From Nitrospirota bacterium (lineage in GTDB: Bacteria; Nitrospirota; Thermodesulfovibrionia; Thermodesulfovibrionales; JdFR-88), in the NCBI GenBank assembly GCA_021813765.1, contig JAKAJM010000017.1, forward strand, positions 1 through 40,445: 40,445 nt of DNA, read 5' to 3'. The position numbers and the translations under genes were made by a program. Positions 15,886-23,983 of the stretch are shown piece after piece (position 1 is the first letter of the stretch; each line of letters begins with the position of its first letter). The notes below the pieces were generated by a model that was not told where the DNA came from, did not search any database, and worked only from the letters and a program-made list of their open reading frames with translations.

Positions 15886-17487
15886 ATGACCGCGCAAATG
15901 AAAAAATTCGATATCCTCATATCCGGAGGGACGGTTTTTGACGGAAGCGGCAGGCCGCCCCTCGAAACGGACGTGGGCATCTCCGGCGGGCTCATATCTT
16001 TCATTGGCAGGGCGCAAAAGGATGACGCCTCATCGGTCGTAGAGGCCAAGGGGTTTTATGTCACGCCGGGATTCATAGACACTCACAGCCATTCCGATTT
16101 TACGCTCCTTGCGGACCCGCTTGCCGCGGAGGGAAAGCTGTTCCAGGGGGTGACCTGCGAGGTAAACGGAAACTGCGGCCTCTCCGGAGGACCGCTAATA
16201 GGGGCTGCCAGGCAGCAAAGGGAAAGCGATCTCGTTGAGTACGGGATAAAGGAGAGATGGGAGAGCCTTGGGCAATACCTGGATATCCTTGAAGCACGCG
16301 GGCTCCTTATGAATTTTGCCACGCTCACGGGCCACGGCAACCTGAGGGCGTCAGTGATAGGCTATGCGGACCGCGCTGCCTCAGACGTGGAGCTGAACGA
16401 AATGGCGGCCCACCTGGAAGGATCGCTTCAGGCGGGGGCCATCGGCCTTTCGACCGGCCTTATCTATCCGCCCGGGGCCTACAGCCGGACGGAAGAACTC
16501 CTGGGTCTTGCGCAGGCAGGCAGAAGGGCGGCCGCCGGAAATTTCATTTATGCCACCCATATGAGGAGCGAGGGAGACAACCTCATCGAGGCGATCCAGG
16601 AGGCGGTAACCATAGGCAGGGTTGCGGGGCGGCTCCAGGTCTCCCATATGAAAACGGCCGGCAGGCAGAACTGGAACAAGATATCGCAGGCGATAGAGAC
16701 GGTGGAGACAGCCAGGGCCTCAGGGCTCCGTGCCACCGCGGACCGTTATCCCTATACGGCCGCGTCAACCGACCTGGACACAATCCTTCCCGCATGGGCG
16801 TATGAGGGGGGCTCCGTGGCGGAGCTTGCCAGGCTCAAGGACCCTGCCACGCTCAGGAAGATATCGGCCGGGATACAGAAAGACGCCCTGTACTGGGAAA
16901 GCGTGTACATATCCTCCACCCCAAACGAGGCTGACAGATGGATGGAAGGCAAAAGCCTGGGCGAGATAGCGCTTGCGGGAAAAAAATCTCCGCTTGAGAC
17001 GCTTTTTCATATCCTTGTCAGGGGCGAAGTACGGGTGCAGGCCATATTCCACAGCATGAACGAGGACAACCTGCGGCGGCTCTACGGGCTGCCCTGGGTG
17101 ATGGTGGGCTCTGACAGCTCGGCCCGCTCCTTCTCCGGGCCAAGCGCAAAGGGCAAGCCCCATCCAAGGACCTTTGGCACCTTTCCCCGCTTTCTTAAAA
17201 GGTATACAATTGAAGAAGGCGTGGTGGGGATGGAAGAGGCGGTAAGAAAGATAACAGCACTTCCGGCGGACACCTTCGGGCTGGCCGGAAGGGGAATGAG
17301 AAAGGAAGGTTTTTTCGCGGACGTTGCAGTTTTTGATCCGGGACGGCTTGCGGACACCGCCACCTTTGAGGAACCCTTCCAGAAGGCAAGGGGGGTCGGC
17401 CATCTCATCGTAAACGGTGAGGCGGTCATATCGGAGGGAGCTCTTACGGGAAAGCGGCCGGGCAGGGTCCTTAGAAAGGGCAAGTAG
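15886..17487 (+). CDS. N-acyl-D-amino-acid deacylase (D-aminoacylase)
   Basis: 533 aa, amidohydrolase superfamily. It hydrolyses N-acyl-D-amino acids to D-amino acid and carboxylate. Metal and catalytic features are PGFIDTHSHSD (HxH, about residues 67-69), VTCEVNGNCGLS carrying the bridging Cys region, IYATHMRSEG (His), LQVSHMKTAG (His) and MVGSDSSA (Asp). Length is typical (about 530). The start ATG has little Shine-Dalgarno; internal Met5 is possible. Placed between a peptidoglycan amidase and a glutamine-amidotransferase-like hydrolase, it may act on cell-wall-derived D-amino acids; that is inference. Confidence 0.92.
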   Translation: MTAQMKKFDILISGGTVFDGSGRPPLETDVGISGGLISFIGRAQKDDASSVVEAKGFYVTPGFIDTHSHSDFTLLADPLAAEGKLFQGVTCEVNGNCGLSGGPLIGAARQQRESDLVEYGIKERWESLGQYLDILEARGLLMNFATLTGHGNLRASVIGYADRAASDVELNEMAAHLEGSLQAGAIGLSTGLIYPPGAYSRTEELLGLAQAGRRAAAGNFIYATHMRSEGDNLIEAIQEAVTIGRVAGRLQVSHMKTAGRQNWNKISQAIETVETARASGLRATADRYPYTAASTDLDTILPAWAYEGGSVAELARLKDPATLRKISAGIQKDALYWESVYISSTPNEADRWMEGKSLGEIALAGKKSPLETLFHILVRGEVRVQAIFHSMNEDNLRRLYGLPWVMVGSDSSARSFSGPSAKGKPHPRTFGTFPRFLKRYTIEEGVVGMEEAVRKITALPADTFGLAGRGMRKEGFFADVAVFDPGRLADTATFEEPFQKARGVGHLIVNGEAVISEGALTGKRPGRVLRKGK

Positions 17488-17568
17488 GTTTTTTGTTTTA
17501 TCTTTTTTCTTTTTTCTTGTATATCTTTTCGTTTTTAATCTTCCCATTGCCTGCAGGGCAAAAACATC

Positions 17569-18297
17569 ATGAGTTTTAAAAAAAGACCGCTCATAGGGAT
17601 AACCGCCGATCCCGGGCAAGGTCCCTCATGCGGGCGGGGCGTCCTCAGGGAGGAGTACGCACTGGCGGTCCTTAAGGCCGGAGGGGCGCCTGTGGCGGTC
17701 CCGCTTGCTGGCGGCCCGGAAGATGTGTTTCCGTCCCTGGACGGAATATTGATACCGGGCGGAGACGATATCGCGCCCGCTTATTACGGAGAAGAGGAAA
17801 GGGTACCGATGAGGCTCGTTTCCGCGGGCAGGACCGATTTCGAGATGTCCCTCATAAAGGCCGCTTTCCATCAGCATAAGCCCCTCCTGGGCATATGCTA
17901 TGGGATGCAGCTTGTCAATGTGGCGCTCGGGGGAGGTCTCTATCAGGACATCGAGACCGATCTGGGAGGCCGTTTGATTAAGACAAAGCCTGTGGAGCAC
18001 AGACAGGGCTTCCATGAGATAATATTTTCAGGGGCAGGCCCGTTTCCCACAGGGAGGTTCATTGTAAACAGCAGCCATCACCAGGGAATAAGCAGACCCG
18101 CTGTGGCGCTTTGCCCGGCGGCGCGGTCGGAGGACGGCCTGATAGAAGCCATTTATTCAAAGGGACATGTTTTTTTTGCAGGCGTGCAATGGCACCCCGA
18201 GCGCATGGCCGGAGACCCTGCCTCCGAAGGCATATTCAACTCTTTTATAAAAGCGGCGGCCCTAAAACGGAAAGGCAATAATGGACAGGAAGGATAA
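17569..18297 (+). CDS. Gamma-glutamyl-gamma-aminobutyrate hydrolase family (class I GATase-like)
   Basis: 242 aa, cytoplasmic. The peptidase C26/PuuD-like fold is clear: KRPLIGITADP at the start, GILIPGGDDIAPAYYGEE, nucleophile elbow LLGICYGMQ with the catalytic Cys (about residue 107), NSSHHQGI and GVQWHPE with the catalytic His and Glu (about 207). Family members hydrolyse gamma-glutamyl amides. Substrate here is unknown: no putrescine-pathway genes adjoin, and the context (amidase, D-aminoacylase) would also allow a gamma-D-glutamyl peptide. It is preceded by a pyrimidine-rich stretch and overlaps the next gene by 17 bases. Confidence 0.9.
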   Translation: MSFKKRPLIGITADPGQGPSCGRGVLREEYALAVLKAGGAPVAVPLAGGPEDVFPSLDGILIPGGDDIAPAYYGEEERVPMRLVSAGRTDFEMSLIKAAFHQHKPLLGICYGMQLVNVALGGGLYQDIETDLGGRLIKTKPVEHRQGFHEIIFSGAGPFPTGRFIVNSSHHQGISRPAVALCPAARSEDGLIEAIYSKGHVFFAGVQWHPERMAGDPASEGIFNSFIKAAALKRKGNNGQEG

Positions 18298-19345
18298 CAA
18301 GTTCTTTTTCTCCATAGTCCTTCTGTTTTTTCTGGGCATCCTCGGGTATCTCTCATATAAAATAATCGCCCCTTTCCTTGGTCCCATAGCGTGGGCGATA
18401 GTGATTTCCATAATCTTCTATCCTGTTTACGTCATCTGTCTCAAGTGGTTCAAGATAAAGTCCCTTGCCTCGCTGGCAACGCTTTTTGTGGTGGCCATTT
18501 TTATTTTCGGGCCTGTCTCCTCATTGGGGTATGTGCTTGTCCTGGAGCTGGGGCAGCTTGTGCAGCAGTTTCAAAAGGGACAGATCAACCTCCAGAAGGT
18601 CCTCTCCCACCCGGCGGTGCAGTGGCTTGTTGTCCATTTAAGGCCCATTCTGGAGGCAAACAATACAAGCGTCGAGGAGATAGTTGGAAAGTGGCTGGCC
18701 AGCCTGAGGACGCATCTGCTTGAGGCGCTTTCGGTGGGGGCAAAAAACCTGCTGGCGGTGGTTTTCGATTTCGTGCTGATGATGTTTTCCATCTTTTTTT
18801 TCCTCAAGGACGGGCCGGATTATATAAGCAGGATAAAAGACTACCTCCCCTTCTCCGAAAGGAATAAAACAAGGCTTATCGGGCAGGCAAAGGGGATGGT
18901 TGTCTCGACGATCTTCGGAGGCGTGCTGGTGGCCATCATACAGGGGCTGATAGGCGGTCTGGCGTTCTGGGCGCTTGGGGTTTCCTCCCCGGTGTTCTGG
19001 GGGGCGATGACGTTCATAGCCTCCTTTGTGCCCATTATCGGCACGGCCGGTGTATGGCTGCCAGGCTCCATCTATTTTTTCCTTTCCGGCCAGCCCGGAA
19101 AGGGGCTGGCGCTGCTTTTGATAGGAGTGTTTCTCATAAGCATGCTTGTGGACTATTTTTTAAGGCCGCTAATCATACGCGGCAAGACGAAAATGAACAC
19201 GCTTCTCATATTTTTCAGCGTCCTTGGAGGGGTTGAGGTCTTCGGCATCATAGGGCTTGTCCTTGGGCCCCTGACACTGGCCATTTTCATTTCGGTCCTT
19301 GAAATATTCGGAAACCCGGAAGGAGGAGACCATGCTGAATCTTGA
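18281..19345 (+). CDS. AI-2E family transporter (YdiK/PerM-like)
   Basis: 354 aa integral membrane protein with about seven to eight hydrophobic segments. The family pattern is visible: an N-terminal pair of helices (FSIVLLFFLGILGYLSYKIIAPFLGPIAWAIVI... in shortened form), a soluble middle part (about residues 85-145), MMFSIFFFLKDG, and the C-terminal permease half with FWALGVSSPVFWGAMTFIASFVPIIG and GGVEVFGIIGLVLGPL. Members export autoinducer-2 or exchange ions; sequence alone does not tell which. It overlaps the upstream hydrolase gene and overlaps the downstream Vms1/eRF1-like gene, so the three are coupled. Confidence 0.9.
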   Translation: MDRKDNKFFFSIVLLFFLGILGYLSYKIIAPFLGPIAWAIVISIIFYPVYVICLKWFKIKSLASLATLFVVAIFIFGPVSSLGYVLVLELGQLVQQFQKGQINLQKVLSHPAVQWLVVHLRPILEANNTSVEEIVGKWLASLRTHLLEALSVGAKNLLAVVFDFVLMMFSIFFFLKDGPDYISRIKDYLPFSERNKTRLIGQAKGMVVSTIFGGVLVAIIQGLIGGLAFWALGVSSPVFWGAMTFIASFVPIIGTAGVWLPGSIYFFLSGQPGKGLALLLIGVFLISMLVDYFLRPLIIRGKTKMNTLLIFFSVLGGVEVFGIIGLVLGPLTLAIFISVLEIFGNPEGGDHAES

Positions 19346-20453
19346 GGAATTGAAAGGCATAGCCGCGATAAAAAACCCCGGCGGCAATTACTATGTGAGT
19401 CTTTACCTGAACGTGGACCCGGTAACCAACCCGAATGGCGAGTACATGATAAAGGTCAGAAACATGCTGAAGGAGACGCCCGGGAAACTGGACAAGCCCG
19501 TCTTCAAGAAGGTGAAGGAAGACCTCGATCTGCTTGAGAACTATTTCACAGGCCAGAAGCCGCAGTTCAAAAAAGCCGTATGCCTGATCACCAGGAAAAG
19601 CGAGGGCTTCTGGAAGGAATACCATGTGGCAATGCCGGTGCAAAGCGGCATATTCGTGGACACCTCGCCTTACCTGAAACCACTTTTCGACCTCATGGAC
19701 TTCTATCCCCGTCATCTTGTCCTCCTTTTAAGCAAGGATGACGCAAGGATGTTCGTGGTCCATATGGGAGAGATACTCGAGTATGGAGAGATAAGGACCC
19801 CGGACGTGATCGGGAAACACAAAAAGGGCGGCTGGTTTGCCCTGGAACAGGACCGGTTTGAAAGGCATGCCGAATTCCACGTGGGCCTTCATTTGAACGA
19901 GGTGGTACGGCAGCTTTCGGACTTTGTCCGGAAGCAGGGCATCTCCAGGATAGTGGCCGGCGGCCCGCCCGAGACCCTTGCCATGGGAAGGGAAAAACTG
20001 CCGGCGAACCTTTCAGACAGGATAATAGGAGAGTTCCACGCTGGAATGTATGAGTCATCCCGCCAGATACTGGACAGGGCGCTTCCGGTCGTGGAGGCAT
20101 ATGAGCGCGCCGGAAAGGAAGAAACGGTCGATGAGCTCGTTACCCGGGCGCACAAGAACAAAGGGGCTGTCCTGGGCATCGAGGACGTTATACTGATGTC
20201 CGGAGAAAAAAGGATAATGACCCTGCTTGTGGACCCGGCTCTGCAGCAGGAGGGATATGCCTGCACCAGCTGCGAGGCCCTCTCTTTGAGCCCGGAGAAC
20301 TGCCGCTGGTGCGGAGGGGATATGTATAGTGTAAACTATTTCATTGACCTGCTCATGGAAAAGACGGTTGAACACGGAGGACGCGTGGAGGTCGTGCCGG
20401 GAAACGAAAAGTTGCGGAACCTGGGCGGGATCGGAGCCATTCTCAGGTATTGA
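19332..20453 (+). CDS. Bacterial Vms1/eRF1-like (baeRF) protein with zinc ribbon
   Basis: 373 aa. The ATG is preceded by AAGGAGGAG. The middle resembles the eRF1/Vms1 catalytic and third domains: HLVLLLSKDDARMFVV, then HKKGGWFALEQDRFERHAEFH (about residues 163-183, shown in parts), where eRF1 has the GGQ peptidyl-tRNA-hydrolysing loop. Here the position reads GGW, with a Gln five residues later (Q173). The C-terminal domain (ISRIVAGGPPE, RALPVVEAYERAGKEETVDELV) matches the L7Ae-like third domain, and CTSC...CRWC (311-327) is a zinc ribbon. Bacterial members are predicted to act on stalled or idle ribosomes. Release activity cannot be assumed, given the altered loop. Confidence 0.78.
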   Translation: MLNLEELKGIAAIKNPGGNYYVSLYLNVDPVTNPNGEYMIKVRNMLKETPGKLDKPVFKKVKEDLDLLENYFTGQKPQFKKAVCLITRKSEGFWKEYHVAMPVQSGIFVDTSPYLKPLFDLMDFYPRHLVLLLSKDDARMFVVHMGEILEYGEIRTPDVIGKHKKGGWFALEQDRFERHAEFHVGLHLNEVVRQLSDFVRKQGISRIVAGGPPETLAMGREKLPANLSDRIIGEFHAGMYESSRQILDRALPVVEAYERAGKEETVDELVTRAHKNKGAVLGIEDVILMSGEKRIMTLLVDPALQQEGYACTSCEALSLSPENCRWCGGDMYSVNYFIDLLMEKTVEHGGRVEVVPGNEKLRNLGGIGAILRY

Positions 20454-20484
20454 GCCGGATACAGAAGGAATTGCTTTTAAAAGG

Positions 20485-22083
20485 ATGAAGGGAAAAAGAA
20501 AAAAAACAAAAACTCTTTTTTCCTTCATCCTTTTTTGTTTGGCGGTGTCTTCACTTGCGGCCTTGCTTGGCGGATGCACGGCGGAGGATAGAAAGCCGGG
20601 GTACATATATTACGCGCTTACCGCGGATCCGTTCAGCCTGGACCCGGCCAGGATAACGGATGTCGCCGGCGGGTCCATAGCAGCCAAGCTCTTTAACGGG
20701 CTTTTGAAAATAGGCCCGGGCCTTAAAGTGGAGCCCGACATAGCACGCAGCTGGAAGGTCTCGAAAGACGGGCTTCTGTACAGTTTCAGCCTGAGGCGGG
20801 GGGTCAGGTTCTCAAACGGGCGCGAGGTGCGCGCGGAGGATTTCAAGTATTCCTTCGAGCGGCTGCTTAGCCCCAAAACCCTTTCGCCCGAAAGTTGGGT
20901 TCTTTCGAGGATAAAGGGTGCGAAGAGATTCATGAAAGGCGCCGCCACCGGTGTAAGCGGCATAGTCGTGAAGGGCCCCTACGAGCTTGACTTAAGGCTG
21001 GAAAAGCCTTTTTCTCCTTTCCCATACCTTCTTGCGATGACGGCGGCTTATGTGGTGCCGCGCGAGGCGGTAAAGGCCCTGGGGCCGGATTTTTCCTCGC
21101 ACCCGGTAGGGACGGGACCCTTTGCGGTCCGGAAATGGCTGCCCAACGAGGAGCTGGTGCTGAAGGCGCGGAGAGATTATTTCGGGGGCCGGCCCAAGGT
21201 GAAAGGCATCATCTACAGGGTCATACCGGAGGAGCTCACCCAGGTTGTCGAATTCGAGCTTGGAAACCTCGATGTGATAAACATTCCCGCTCCGGATTAC
21301 AGCCGCTTCAAAAATGACCCCAGATGGAGCAGGTATATCTCAATGGCGGACGGCATAGATACCTATTACCTGGGGCTCAACTGCTCCAGGCCCCCGTTTA
21401 ACGACAGGCGGATGAGGCAGGCGGTAAACTACGCCATCAACAGGAAAAAGATACTGGAGACCTTCATGGAAGGCAGGGGCACGCTTGCAAACGGACCGGT
21501 GCCCCCGGAGCTCAGGCAATGGGCCTCGCCCGCCGCTTACGAGTACAACCCGCAGAAGGCAAAGCGCATCATCAGGCAGGAGGGCTACGCCGGGGTGAGG
21601 GTGAAATTTTATATCACTTCCCCTCCGCAGGACGTCGCAGACATGGCGCAGATCATCCAGGCTTATCTCAAGAAAGTGGGCATAAGGGCGGAGCTGAAAC
21701 AGCTGGAATGGAACACTTACAAGGAGGCCATAGACCAGGGCGAGCCGGACATGTTCTGGCTCAGCTGGTGGGCGGACTACCCCGACCCCGAAAATTTCCT
21801 CTACCCGCTTTTTGATTCCGCCAACATGGGGGCTGCGGGCAACCGGACCAGGTACTCTAACAGGGAAGTGGACCTCCTCATAGAGCGGGGGCAGCACGCC
21901 TCTACCGAAGCCGCCCGGAACAGATATTACAAGCAGGCGGAAGCCCTCATCGTGCGTGACGCCCCATGGGTCTTCTTCTGGCACACAAAATCCGTCACCA
22001 TCCGCCAGCCGTGGGTGAAAAATTACGTCCAGTACCCGGTCTACAGCATGGACAAGGGCATGGACATAAGCATCAGCCGGTAG
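20485..22083 (+). CDS. Family 5 extracellular solute-binding lipoprotein (peptide/nickel type)
   Basis: 532 aa. The ATG at 20485 begins a lipoprotein signal peptide (KGKRKKTK, hydrophobic core, LLGGC). The mature part is a full SBP_bac_5 protein: YYALTADPFSLDPARI, ARSWKVSKDGLLYSFSLRRGVRFSNG, HPVGTGPFAVRKW, a central domain with MRQAVNYAINRKKIL, and a C-terminal WADYPDPENFLYPLF. Such proteins deliver oligopeptides or nickel to an ABC permease. No permease or ATPase gene is adjacent. After an amidase and D-aminoacylase, cell-wall peptides are possible ligands, which is inference. The Shine-Dalgarno is weak, so translation may depend on the upstream gene. Confidence 0.9.
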   Translation: MKGKRKKTKTLFSFILFCLAVSSLAALLGGCTAEDRKPGYIYYALTADPFSLDPARITDVAGGSIAAKLFNGLLKIGPGLKVEPDIARSWKVSKDGLLYSFSLRRGVRFSNGREVRAEDFKYSFERLLSPKTLSPESWVLSRIKGAKRFMKGAATGVSGIVVKGPYELDLRLEKPFSPFPYLLAMTAAYVVPREAVKALGPDFSSHPVGTGPFAVRKWLPNEELVLKARRDYFGGRPKVKGIIYRVIPEELTQVVEFELGNLDVINIPAPDYSRFKNDPRWSRYISMADGIDTYYLGLNCSRPPFNDRRMRQAVNYAINRKKILETFMEGRGTLANGPVPPELRQWASPAAYEYNPQKAKRIIRQEGYAGVRVKFYITSPPQDVADMAQIIQAYLKKVGIRAELKQLEWNTYKEAIDQGEPDMFWLSWWADYPDPENFLYPLFDSANMGAAGNRTRYSNREVDLLIERGQHASTEAARNRYYKQAEALIVRDAPWVFFWHTKSVTIRQPWVKNYVQYPVYSMDKGMDISISR

Positions 22084-22199
22084 AGCGGGACGCATCCCCG
22101 GCCCACGGGAAAAAACAAAAAAACCGCTTTCGGATAAAACTGCCGGCCCACAATTTTGCACGTCCCTTCTTCGAAGGGGTCTCATGTTCAGATATGCGC

Positions 22200-22228
22200 T
22201 TGACATTGCAACCTTAAGTTGTTAAATT
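22200..22228 (+). promoter_or_regulatory. FkbM-gene promoter with embedded CAAC-N5-GTTG operator
   Basis: TTGACA at 22200-22205 and TAAATT at 22223-22228 with a 17-base spacer. The palindrome CAAC-CTTAA-GTTG (22209-22221) lies wholly inside the spacer, where a bound protein would block RNA polymerase. The same palindrome is found at the EPS promoters. Confidence 0.6.
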
Positions 22229-22261
22229 GGTGGGGACTCATAAAGTGATATTTTTATAGGC

Positions 22262-22277
22262 CCTTGGCCCAAGGTGG
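22262..22277 (+). promoter_or_regulatory. Hairpin holding the FkbM ribosome-binding site
   Basis: CCTTG-GCC-CAAGG can fold just before the start codon; its right arm overlaps AAGGTGG, the Shine-Dalgarno six bases before the ATG at 22284. A T run follows, so it could act on translation or as a weak terminator. Confidence 0.35.
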
Positions 22278-22283
22278 TTTTTT

Positions 22284-23018
22284 ATGATAAAAAAACTGGT
22301 CAAAGGTGTTTTTCCAGGAAAGGCCGTTTCCGGTCTTAGAAACGAATTATTTGACGGTTATGCCCGGAAATCGTATTCACAGGAAGGCGAGGACATGATC
22401 CTGTGGCGGATCTTTGACGGGCGAAACGCAGGATTTTATGTGGATGTCGGAGCCTTTCACCCAAAAAGGCTGTCGAACACCCATTATTTTTACAAAAAGG
22501 GATGGAGGGGGATAAATCTGGACGCAACCCCCGGCTGCATGGCCGTTTTCAACAAGCAGAGGCCGAGAGACATAAATATAGAGGCGGCCATCAGCAGCGA
22601 GCAGAAGGAGTTGACCTTCTTTATCTACAATGAGCCAAACCTTAACACCTTCGACAGGGAGCTTGTCCTTGCCAGGCAAAAACGCGGAGGCAGTTTCAAC
22701 AGGGCATATTATATTGTCGAGGAAAGAAAGGTCCGTACAGCAACCCTGGCCGGCATTCTCAAAGAGAAGCTGCCGAGGGCCCAAAAGATAGATTTCCTGT
22801 CTGTGGATGTGGAAGGCATGGACCTGGATGTCCTCAGATCGAATGACTGGCAGCACTTCAGGCCCGAATATATCCTGGTCGAAGTCCTGTGGAAAGACTT
22901 CCTGGAACTGCCGGACGACGACGTGTACAAATATCTTGACGGAAGGGGCTACAGGCTCATGGCCAAAACGGTCAACACGCTGATATTCAGGGACGGCAAC
23001 GTTGCTAAAGTCTCCTGA
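22284..23018 (+). CDS. FkbM family methyltransferase
   Basis: 244 aa, SAM-dependent O-methyltransferase fold. The family signature is plain: SYSQEGEDMILWRIF, then FYVDVGAFHPKRLSNTHYFYKK (SAM-binding DVGA), GINLDATPG, an E-A-A-I-S segment, KIDFLSVDVEGMDLDVLRSN and EYILVEVLW. FkbM enzymes often methylate sugars of polysaccharides or glycolipids. No sugar gene adjoins, but its promoter carries the same operator as the EPS locus 6 kb away, suggesting it modifies that polymer. The ATG has AAGGTGG six bases upstream inside a small hairpin. Confidence 0.88.
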   Translation: MIKKLVKGVFPGKAVSGLRNELFDGYARKSYSQEGEDMILWRIFDGRNAGFYVDVGAFHPKRLSNTHYFYKKGWRGINLDATPGCMAVFNKQRPRDINIEAAISSEQKELTFFIYNEPNLNTFDRELVLARQKRGGSFNRAYYIVEERKVRTATLAGILKEKLPRAQKIDFLSVDVEGMDLDVLRSNDWQHFRPEYILVEVLWKDFLELPDDDVYKYLDGRGYRLMAKTVNTLIFRDGNVAKVS

Positions 23019-23131
23019 AGCGAAGGCAGGGCTTTTTGGGGCTGCCATAGGGATTCCCCTGCCCACATTCACCGGTCAATATTTTTGACTCTTCAGGTTT
23101 CGTGTGTGGGCGGAAGGCATTCGCTCCTGCC

Positions 23132-23140
23132 TGTTATAAT
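23132..23140 (+). promoter_or_regulatory. Extended -10 promoter of the small basic protein gene
   Basis: TGTTATAAT, an extended -10 (TGnTATAAT), ends seven bases before the ATG at 23147, so transcription would start at the start codon. No clear -35. The same nine bases occur before ligA on the other strand. Confidence 0.5.
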
Positions 23141-23146
23141 AGTAAA

Positions 23147-23374
23147 ATGAGGCAGAAGAAGGACACAGGCAGAAGGCCTGCCGCTCCAGAAGGCAGCAGT
23201 CCATCCGTACCGCGAAGCCCAGGGGATGCCTGCAGATGTAAGGAAATTGCCAAAAAAACTGAAGAGGGAAAAGCCCCCGTGGAGCTTTTAAAGACCATGC
23301 TTGGGGACCTTTCTTTCTGGAAGAAGAAGGAAGGACCGGGCCGAATAAAAAAAGGAGGCAAAAAAACCGGTTAA
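23147..23374 (+). CDS. Small basic protein of unknown function
   Basis: 75 aa, not recognised. It is rich in Lys, Arg, Gly and Pro, with a CRC motif near residue 31 and a single helical stretch (GKAPVELLKTMLGDLSFWKKK) before a Lys/Gly tail. No signal peptide or membrane segment. The ATG has no Shine-Dalgarno, and an extended -10 element sits so close that the message would be leaderless. The stop abuts the ATG of the next gene. Codon content is like its neighbours. It may be a genuine small protein; moderate doubt remains. Confidence 0.5.
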   Translation: MRQKKDTGRRPAAPEGSSPSVPRSPGDACRCKEIAKKTEEGKAPVELLKTMLGDLSFWKKKEGPGRIKKGGKKTG

Positions 23375-23980
23375 ATGGGCGACTATACTCTTTACCAGCC
23401 GCTTACGCGGACCGACAGGGCAACGGTGCTCCTTTACAGGTCCGGCATTGCTCTTACCTGCCTGCTGCTTGCCGTTGCTGCGGTTTTTGTGGCTGTCTCT
23501 CCTGCGGCTGTTGCGGGCGGTTTCCCCTCTTTTTATTTTGACCTTTTCCTTGCGCTCCTTTATCTTGCCTCGGGGCTCAGCGTCCTTTTCATCCACCTTT
23601 ATATAGGCAGTTTCAAACGAAAATTGATCGGGCTCTATATTATTTCGCTTGCCGCGCTTGCCGCGCTTTTCATAAAAGGCGGAGGGGACGCTTTTTCTTT
23701 CGTCTCCAGAGAGCCTGCGGCGGCGCTGCTTTTTTTGCCTCTTGCGGGCTGCATCGGGTTTGTTGCCGCCAAGGAGGCGTTTTGTTTCAGGCTTGCGGAG
23801 GGCTATCTGCTTGCCATCTCGATGCCTCTCTATCTTGCGGCTTTTTCAACAGGCGGGATGGGAAAGACGGGCATAGAATCGGGGTTCCTGTTAATCGCCG
23901 CCCTTTATGCGCTTTTCACTTTCCGTAAGATATTCATGCCCCTGCACTGCGACATAGGGGACAAGTCCGCCTACAGGTAG
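23375..23980 (+). CDS. Integral membrane protein, DUF2301-like
   Basis: 201 aa with about six hydrophobic helices (around residues 22-45, 48-72, 80-98, 110-128, 138-158 and 165-185). The segment LPLAGCIGFVAAKEAFCFRLAEGYLL recalls the DUF2301 family of uncharacterised integral membrane proteins; shown only in part here (GFVAAKEAFCFR). The start ATG directly follows the stop of the upstream small gene, so translation is probably coupled; GGAGG lies 16 bases upstream. It is convergent with the octaheme cytochrome gene, three bases apart, with no terminator between them. Confidence 0.65.
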   Translation: MGDYTLYQPLTRTDRATVLLYRSGIALTCLLLAVAAVFVAVSPAAVAGGFPSFYFDLFLALLYLASGLSVLFIHLYIGSFKRKLIGLYIISLAALAALFIKGGGDAFSFVSREPAAALLFLPLAGCIGFVAAKEAFCFRLAEGYLLAISMPLYLAAFSTGGMGKTGIESGFLLIAALYALFTFRKIFMPLHCDIGDKSAYR

Positions 23981-23983
23981 GGA

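Noticed and set aside
16765-17619. Long minus-strand open frame over the D-aminoacylase gene (284 codons)
   Set aside because: Composition is an unstructured mix with no domain, and the plus strand encodes a clear enzyme.
21340-22206. Minus-strand open frame over the solute-binding protein gene (288 codons)
   Set aside because: No recognisable motifs or start site; shadow of a well-supported gene.
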